Shown in pieces: positions 5,287 to 8,933 of a stretch of 8,933 nucleotides of DNA (position 1 is its first letter; each line of letters opens with the position of its first letter). The notes below the pieces were generated by a model. The model was not told the origin of the DNA and did not search any database. It saw only the letters and a list, made by a program, of their open reading frames with translations. This stretch comes from an uncultured Oscillochloris sp. (GTDB taxonomy: Bacteria; Chloroflexota; Chloroflexia; Chloroflexales; Chloroflexaceae): positions 1-8,933 of the forward strand of contig CAIRDL010000794.1 of assembly GCA_903877345.1 (NCBI GenBank). Direction: 5' to 3'. The translations under genes and the position numbers were made by a program.

Positions 5287-6558
5287 CTACACAGACGATT
5301 CACTTTGTACATCCTTCAATATGTTGCGCCAAAGTATGCGGTGATCATCTTTCACATCACTATCTGAAAGGACTTGAGACGTATAGTTGAGCAGAAACTC
5401 ATTAGGTTTCGCTATCATCCTAAGGTAATACCATATACTTCTATGGAGGCCATTCACAATGATCTGACAACCTGTTTGTGACCGCATCAATTCAACAGTT
5501 TTCATGATCTCTTGTTCTTTATTAGGCGCAATGTACTCGGTACAAGTAGATAGAATATAATAACGATCCACAACATTACCGTGGAATTTGCGAGGCAACG
5601 TAAGAAGCATGCCAACATCTATCTGTTTACCGGATTTGACTTCAACCGCTTCATAGGGCGAGCCATCAGAATGGTCTACTTGAACATCCCCTATCCAACC
5701 TTCTTTGTCATTTCCAGTATGGCGATGTGGATCCCTCAGAACTGTGCCTTTATACCTTGCAAGTTCGGGAACCAGAGATTGATAAATGGCCTGAATAGCT
5801 AAAACGGGGAGGCGTGCTTTTCCATTACCCTTTGCCTCCTCAAAATGACGTAATACAGCATTGAATATTTCTTGTATGGTCAGTTCTTTAGAAGAAGGGT
5901 AGTCAAATGTGGATATATCAACTTTATTGTGGATGTCAAGCGCCATAAGCAACACCAAAACAGGAAACGGATCAAATCCCTCTTCTTGTACCGCGTGTAG
6001 AATACCCAAGAAAGCCTCTAGATTTCCAGTACCTCTAGGCTTTCCGATGTAATCGAGTCTATAAGGGTACGGGCGCTCAAAATTACGACCACTCTCTGCA
6101 CCGCTCGCTGCACAGGCTGTCAGACCCTTTATCTTCAAAAAAGGTGTGATGTGAATTTGATCTGTTGAACGATTAGAATAGCCATTTGGAAGATCTGCTT
6201 GAGCAAAACGAATGTCTTGAGCCGGATGTACAATTTTCTCGACTAAGCAGGTTGTAAGAATGCTGTAAAGGTATTTGTTTTGGTCTAAGTTTTCTACTAT
6301 GGTTACTATTCCTTGGGCGACACTCTTGCCTAATGAAACAATGTTCCCGTTTTTCATGGTTTTCAGAGCATGTCCGAGTTTGTTTTGCTGTATGTGCCGT
6401 TGAAAAGACTCGTTGATGCCTTCGGTAAAGCTGTATTGGCCGCGTGTTTCAACAATACGAGCTTCGGAAGATTCAATACCTTGAGTGGTGCTAGGACTCA
6501 TTGTCAGTGCATGGGCAAGGCTGTACGCTCGCGCAAGAACCGCTTCGTACGTTTCCAT
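5287..6558 (-). CDS. Type II restriction endonuclease, PD-(D/E)XK (possibly SacI-like family)
   Basis: I place the start at ATG 6558 (423 residues), not at the in-frame ATG 6690. The latter would overlap the methyltransferase by 119 bases and add a 44-residue basic, atypical leader. Upstream of 6558 is TAAGGAAA, in which the methyltransferase stop TAA forms part of the Shine-Dalgarno, so translation is probably coupled. The catalytic core is WIGDVQV (D291) followed by YEAVEVKSGKQID with E306 and K308, a standard PD-(D/E)XK set. HRHTG (278-282) precedes it. An earlier block around 109-135 (VHPAQDIRFAQ, NGYSNRSTD, ITPFL) recalls a group of endonucleases paired with C5 methyltransferases, possibly including SacI; that link is from memory. 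It should cut double-stranded DNA at an unmodified site matching its partner's specificity. The coding sequence is visibly more AT-rich than genes before 5180. Confidence 0.82.
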   Translation of the reverse strand: METYEAVLARAYSLAHALTMSPSTTQGIESSEARIVETRGQYSFTEGINESFQRHIQQNKLGHALKTMKNGNIVSLGKSVAQGIVTIVENLDQNKYLYSILTTCLVEKIVHPAQDIRFAQADLPNGYSNRSTDQIHITPFLKIKGLTACAASGAESGRNFERPYPYRLDYIGKPRGTGNLEAFLGILHAVQEEGFDPFPVLVLLMALDIHNKVDISTFDYPSSKELTIQEIFNAVLRHFEEAKGNGKARLPVLAIQAIYQSLVPELARYKGTVLRDPHRHTGNDKEGWIGDVQVDHSDGSPYEAVEVKSGKQIDVGMLLTLPRKFHGNVVDRYYILSTCTEYIAPNKEQEIMKTVELMRSQTGCQIIVNGLHRSIWYYLRMIAKPNEFLLNYTSQVLSDSDVKDDHRILWRNILKDVQSESSV

Positions 6559-6571
6559 TGGAGGTGTTTCC

Positions 6572-8434
6572 TTACGCTTTGTCTTTCCATGCCACCGAGA
6601 CTTGCCGATGGAGGCTGATGGTGAAGGGATAGCAGCAACGAAAATAGTTCGGTGGAATACTTGGATTCGTTTCGTTAACACGTATGTCAAATCTTAATCG
6701 TCGTAAGTAGCGCACCGTTTTAGTGAAATCAAAATCGTCCTGGTCACTTGCGAAAATAGCCTTTAATGCAAGAGCAGGGAGTACCTTGCTTGTCGATTCT
6801 CGTGTACTAAAGCGCTTGGCAAACTGGATGGCTGGATGCGTACTATGATTTGATATATCGGCATGCAGATCAAATATCGGATGCGGTTCAGTGAAGTGGC
6901 CGTATATATCAAACATTGTCTGATATGATGTATTTGTCTGAATATACGACTCTATTGAGTCCCAGGCGACAAAAACATCATCACCCTTGGTTGAATAAAG
7001 CGAACATTCTATTACTTCGAGGCCGTCTCCGATAGTATGGCGAAAATTGATTGTGTAGGTGATTGATGGTCTGTTGTTGTTTGATGGCGGAGAAGTTACA
7101 TCAAAGATATCGATGGCGCATTTCCTGTTCGTGCGCCGAATAACCTCCTTATATGACGGCCCTGCATGATGCGATGGTAAAGGTAATCTTACTACTTTTT
7201 TGATGGAATTATAATATATATACGTTATTAGCTCTTTGGTCGCCTCTTGCTTCATGGTTTCGTCGGTTATAGTAAAGAGCGGCAGCATAAGGATTTCCTG
7301 GGACAACCTTTTGAGGCGCGTGGTTTTTGCTTTGTTGGCTTTCCTTGTATCGAAGGAAAGTTTCTCTGCTTGACCGAGTAGTTCAATCCCTAGATCCGAT
7401 TGAAAAACTTGTTGCTTTACCGCTAAGGCGATATGGTTCGCAAAAACCGGAGGAACGGAGTTTCCTAATTGCTTTAATGCAATGGTATTACTGCCAGAAA
7501 ACAGATAATCATCAGGAAATGATTGCAGTCTTTTGAACTCAGGCAGTGTGAATTTTCTATTCTTCCAGTGAAAAGGGCCAGAATACGCGCCTAGTTGTGC
7601 GACAATGGTTCGCACTGGCTTATGCGGATCGGCCTTGTATAGAAAATCAGAAAACCGAGATCTCCAGGCAAAGATCGGATGCGGGTAGCCCATTTCTCGG
7701 GTAAAGTAGTGATAGTTCATTCCCGGAGGTACTTCGGCAAGAAGGTTGCCGTGTTTTCCGGGATAGATGTGACAAACCTCGACTGGATCTTGCAAGTCTT
7801 CGATCGCTTCCAATGCAGTCATATGTGGCGTATTTGTAGATGAATTTGATCCATGCGTAGGTCTTGGGAAAGAAAAATCACCCGCTCTAAGCCCAACCAT
7901 CAACAGTCTTTCTCGGTGTTGTGGCACACCATAATCCGCAGTATCGAGGACACGGTAGAATAGTTTGTACCCAAGATCTGAAAAAGCACTAATGATCCTC
8001 TTCCAGTCCTCGCCTTTGTTCGATCCTAGAATGCCTCTTACATTCTCGAACACAAAACCTTTCGGCTGAAAGTGCTTAACGAAGCGGCAATAGTGTTCAA
8101 AAAGGCTGCCGCGCTCATTTCGTGTGCCTTCAGCCCCTCCAGCTCTCCGCCCAATTGCCGAGAAACTCTGACACGGAGGCCCACCGATGATGAAGTCAAT
8201 CTGTTGATTGTTGATTTCAGTAGGATCAAGATCGCGGATATCTCTGTTAAGGATTTGGCAATTTTCGTCGAGGAAGTTGCCGATATTAATCCGGAGGGTA
8301 TCACAGAAGATAGGCTCTTTTTCAACACAGGCGACAATATGAAAGCCTGCAAGATGGAACCCAATATCCAAGCCACCAGCACCAGAAAAGAGCGATAGTG
8401 TTATCGGTTTGTTCTTTTGAGGACTAAACATCAT
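6572..8434 (-). CDS. DNA (cytosine-5) methyltransferase of a type II R-M system, with long C-terminal extension
   Basis: 620 residues. C5-methyltransferase motifs in order: I, LSLFSGAGGLDIGF (13-26), for AdoMet; IV, GGPPCQSFS (84-92), with nucleophile Cys88; VI, ENVRG (130-134); VIII, QHRERLLMVG (172-181); the target-recognition region ~182-270; IX, HKPVRTI (271-277); X, QLGNSVPPVFANHIA (322-336). The enzyme methylates C5 of a cytosine in the recognition site, protecting host DNA from the downstream nuclease. The catalytic part ends near 340; residues ~345-620 form an extra domain I do not recognise. Family members are usually ~300-450 residues. Start: two adjacent ATGs (8434, 8431), with AGGGAAG a few bases upstream. 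It is the first gene of the operon, so it is made before the nuclease, a sensible order for host safety. AT-rich coding sequence suggests transfer. Confidence 0.95.
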   Translation of the reverse strand: MMFSPQKNKPITLSLFSGAGGLDIGFHLAGFHIVACVEKEPIFCDTLRINIGNFLDENCQILNRDIRDLDPTEINNQQIDFIIGGPPCQSFSAIGRRAGGAEGTRNERGSLFEHYCRFVKHFQPKGFVFENVRGILGSNKGEDWKRIISAFSDLGYKLFYRVLDTADYGVPQHRERLLMVGLRAGDFSFPRPTHGSNSSTNTPHMTALEAIEDLQDPVEVCHIYPGKHGNLLAEVPPGMNYHYFTREMGYPHPIFAWRSRFSDFLYKADPHKPVRTIVAQLGAYSGPFHWKNRKFTLPEFKRLQSFPDDYLFSGSNTIALKQLGNSVPPVFANHIALAVKQQVFQSDLGIELLGQAEKLSFDTRKANKAKTTRLKRLSQEILMLPLFTITDETMKQEATKELITYIYYNSIKKVVRLPLPSHHAGPSYKEVIRRTNRKCAIDIFDVTSPPSNNNRPSITYTINFRHTIGDGLEVIECSLYSTKGDDVFVAWDSIESYIQTNTSYQTMFDIYGHFTEPHPIFDLHADISNHSTHPAIQFAKRFSTRESTSKVLPALALKAIFASDQDDFDFTKTVRYLRRLRFDIRVNETNPSIPPNYFRCCYPFTISLHRQVSVAWKDKA

Positions 8435-8467
8435 TTTCTTCCCTGACAGTCTACCGTCTAACAGAAA

Positions 8468-8495
8468 GCTATAGCAGTCCTATCCAGGTTGTGAA
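8468..8495 (-). promoter_or_regulatory. Predicted promoter of the restriction-modification operon, lying in the repeat end
   Basis: On the minus strand TTCACA (8495-8490, five of six to TTGACA), a 16-base spacer and TATAGC (8473-8468) would start transcription near 8460, about 25 bases before the methyltransferase ATG. The same spacing and boxes occur at the end of the other element (4762-4789). Confidence 0.45.
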
Positions 8496-8562
8496 GGGGA
8501 GTCAAGGCTTCAGCCGGCTAAAGTCTTGACTCCCCTTTATGGTACCAAGAGGATTGCGATAG
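8469..8562. repeat. 94-bp palindromic element, short member of the same family
   Basis: A 17-bp stem with a single G-U pair joins 8494-8510 (AAGGGGAGTCAAGGCTT) to 8521-8537 (AAGTCTTGACTCCCCTT), capped by a 10-base loop containing the palindrome AGCCGGCT. Outside the stem the two termini are related: CTATAGCAGTCC on the left and, reverse-complemented, CTATCGCAATCC on the right. The left terminus matches the right terminus of the 4613-4788 element (CTATAGCA, CCTATCC, GGTTGTGAA). In RNA the stem could act as a two-way terminator, although the T-run is short. Confidence 0.8.
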
Positions 8563-8754
8563 TATACCATAGATCAAACAAATGTTTGCAGTAAAGTTTG
8601 CGCTTACCATAGGCATCCGAACCAAAACGGTTGCACCGTCACCGCAGGAGCCGCTCACGCATCTATGCTCCGCTGTCGCTGGGACACGGAGGCGCGTTTA
8701 CCTTCGGGGTTTGGTTGCGGAAAATTGACACAGGGTTGAAAATATTTAATTTAT
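8563..8754. other. Intergenic stretch without a supportable gene
   Basis: No coding frame with a start and good codon use is visible. It contains the small palindrome CAAACA-AA-TGTTTG (8575-8588) and a loose inverted pair, CCGAACCAAAAC near 8627 and GTTTGGTTGCGG near 8709-8720, bracketing a GC-rich middle. A minus-strand frame entering from the right edge through the 21-bp repeats stays open down to TAG at 8665-8663, but nothing else supports it as a gene. Confidence 0.5.
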
Positions 8755-8933
8755 GAGGCGCAGGAAAGGATTGTGAGGGCGCAGGAAAGGATTGTGAGGG
8801 CGCAGGAAAGGATTGTGAGGGCGCAGGAAAGGATTAGGAGGGCGCAGGAAAGGATTCTGAGGGCGCAGGAAAGGATTCTGAGGGCGCAGGAAAGGATTCT
8901 GAGGGCGCAGGAAAGGATTCTGAGGGCGCAGGA
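8755..8933. repeat. 21-bp tandem repeat (minisatellite) running off the right edge
   Basis: The unit GAGGGCGCAGGAAAGGATTCT repeats head to tail. The first copy (8755-8774) lacks one G. Full copies start at 8775, 8796, 8817, 8838, 8859, 8880 and 8901, and a partial copy starts at 8922. Copies 1-3 end in TTGT, copy 4 in TTAG and copies 5-8 in TTCT, showing stepwise duplication of a newer variant. The period is a multiple of three, so frames stay open on both strands: RAQERIL-type heptads on plus, PAPSESF-type on minus. There are no unique spacers, so it is not CRISPR. Confidence 0.95.

Noticed and set aside
6559..6690. 44-codon N-terminal extension of the endonuclease (ATG at 6690)
   Set aside because: It overlaps the end of the methyltransferase by 119 bases, lacks a good ribosome-binding site and encodes an atypical basic leader, whereas the ATG at 6558 has a Shine-Dalgarno formed by the methyltransferase stop.
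8072..8398. Plus-strand 108-codon frame antisense to the methyltransferase
   Set aside because: It is the complement of the conserved motifs I-IV of the methyltransferase; its reading is explained by that gene.
8494..8537. Dedicated rho-independent terminator
   Set aside because: The stem is strong, but it is followed by TTTAT and not a U-tract, and it is part of a palindromic element upstream of the methyltransferase, so I describe it as a repeat.
8755..8933. CRISPR array
   Set aside because: The 21-bp units abut directly with no unique spacers, and no cas gene is present.

Overview
The window looks like an accessory, defence-rich stretch of a GC-rich bacterial chromosome. A STAND-like TPR protein, a Uma2-family nuclease, short palindromic repeats and G-rich low-complexity inserts together suggest a filamentous Chloroflexota (Chloroflexus/Oscillochloris-like). 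That assignment is inference from style only: there is no rRNA or other marker gene.

Layout. (1) 1-1276, + strand: the C-terminal part of a TPR protein, open to the left edge, with a G-rich/C-rich inverted repeat at its start. (2) 1283-1510: REP-like hairpins and a doubtful small ORF. (3) 1549-2466, + strand: a Uma2-family endonuclease, then the first ~113 codons of a cysteine desulfurase (IscS/DndA type), cut off abruptly at ~2464. (4) 2464-4461, - strand: two unrecognised genes in tandem behind a good promoter. The upstream gene resembles the C-terminal domain of RarA/MgsA clamp-loader ATPases; the downstream one has a layout reminiscent of DarT-like ADP-ribosyltransferases. Its stop codon lies on the desulfurase breakpoint. 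(5) 4613-4788: a 176-bp palindromic MITE-like element. (6) 4826-5181, + strand: a frameshifted remnant that reads like DndB, the regulator of DNA phosphorothioation. (7) 5287-8434, - strand: a type II restriction-modification operon, more AT-rich than its surroundings, made of a C5-cytosine methyltransferase with a ~280-residue C-terminal extension and a PD-(D/E)XK endonuclease translationally coupled to it. (8) 8469-8562: a second, shorter member of the palindromic family, directly upstream of the methyltransferase. (9) 8755-8933: a 21-bp tandem repeat running off the right edge.

How it fits together. A cysteine desulfurase 5' fragment and a DndB-like fragment in the same orientation suggest that a Dnd phosphorothioation island once stood here and was broken up. 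It would have been replaced by an undescribed two-gene cassette and by an imported restriction-modification operon. Both palindromic elements carry, at one end, an outward-facing promoter-like sequence (TTCACA-16-TATAG). One points at the methyltransferase and the other at the DndB remnant, so these repeats may supply expression to whatever lands beside them.
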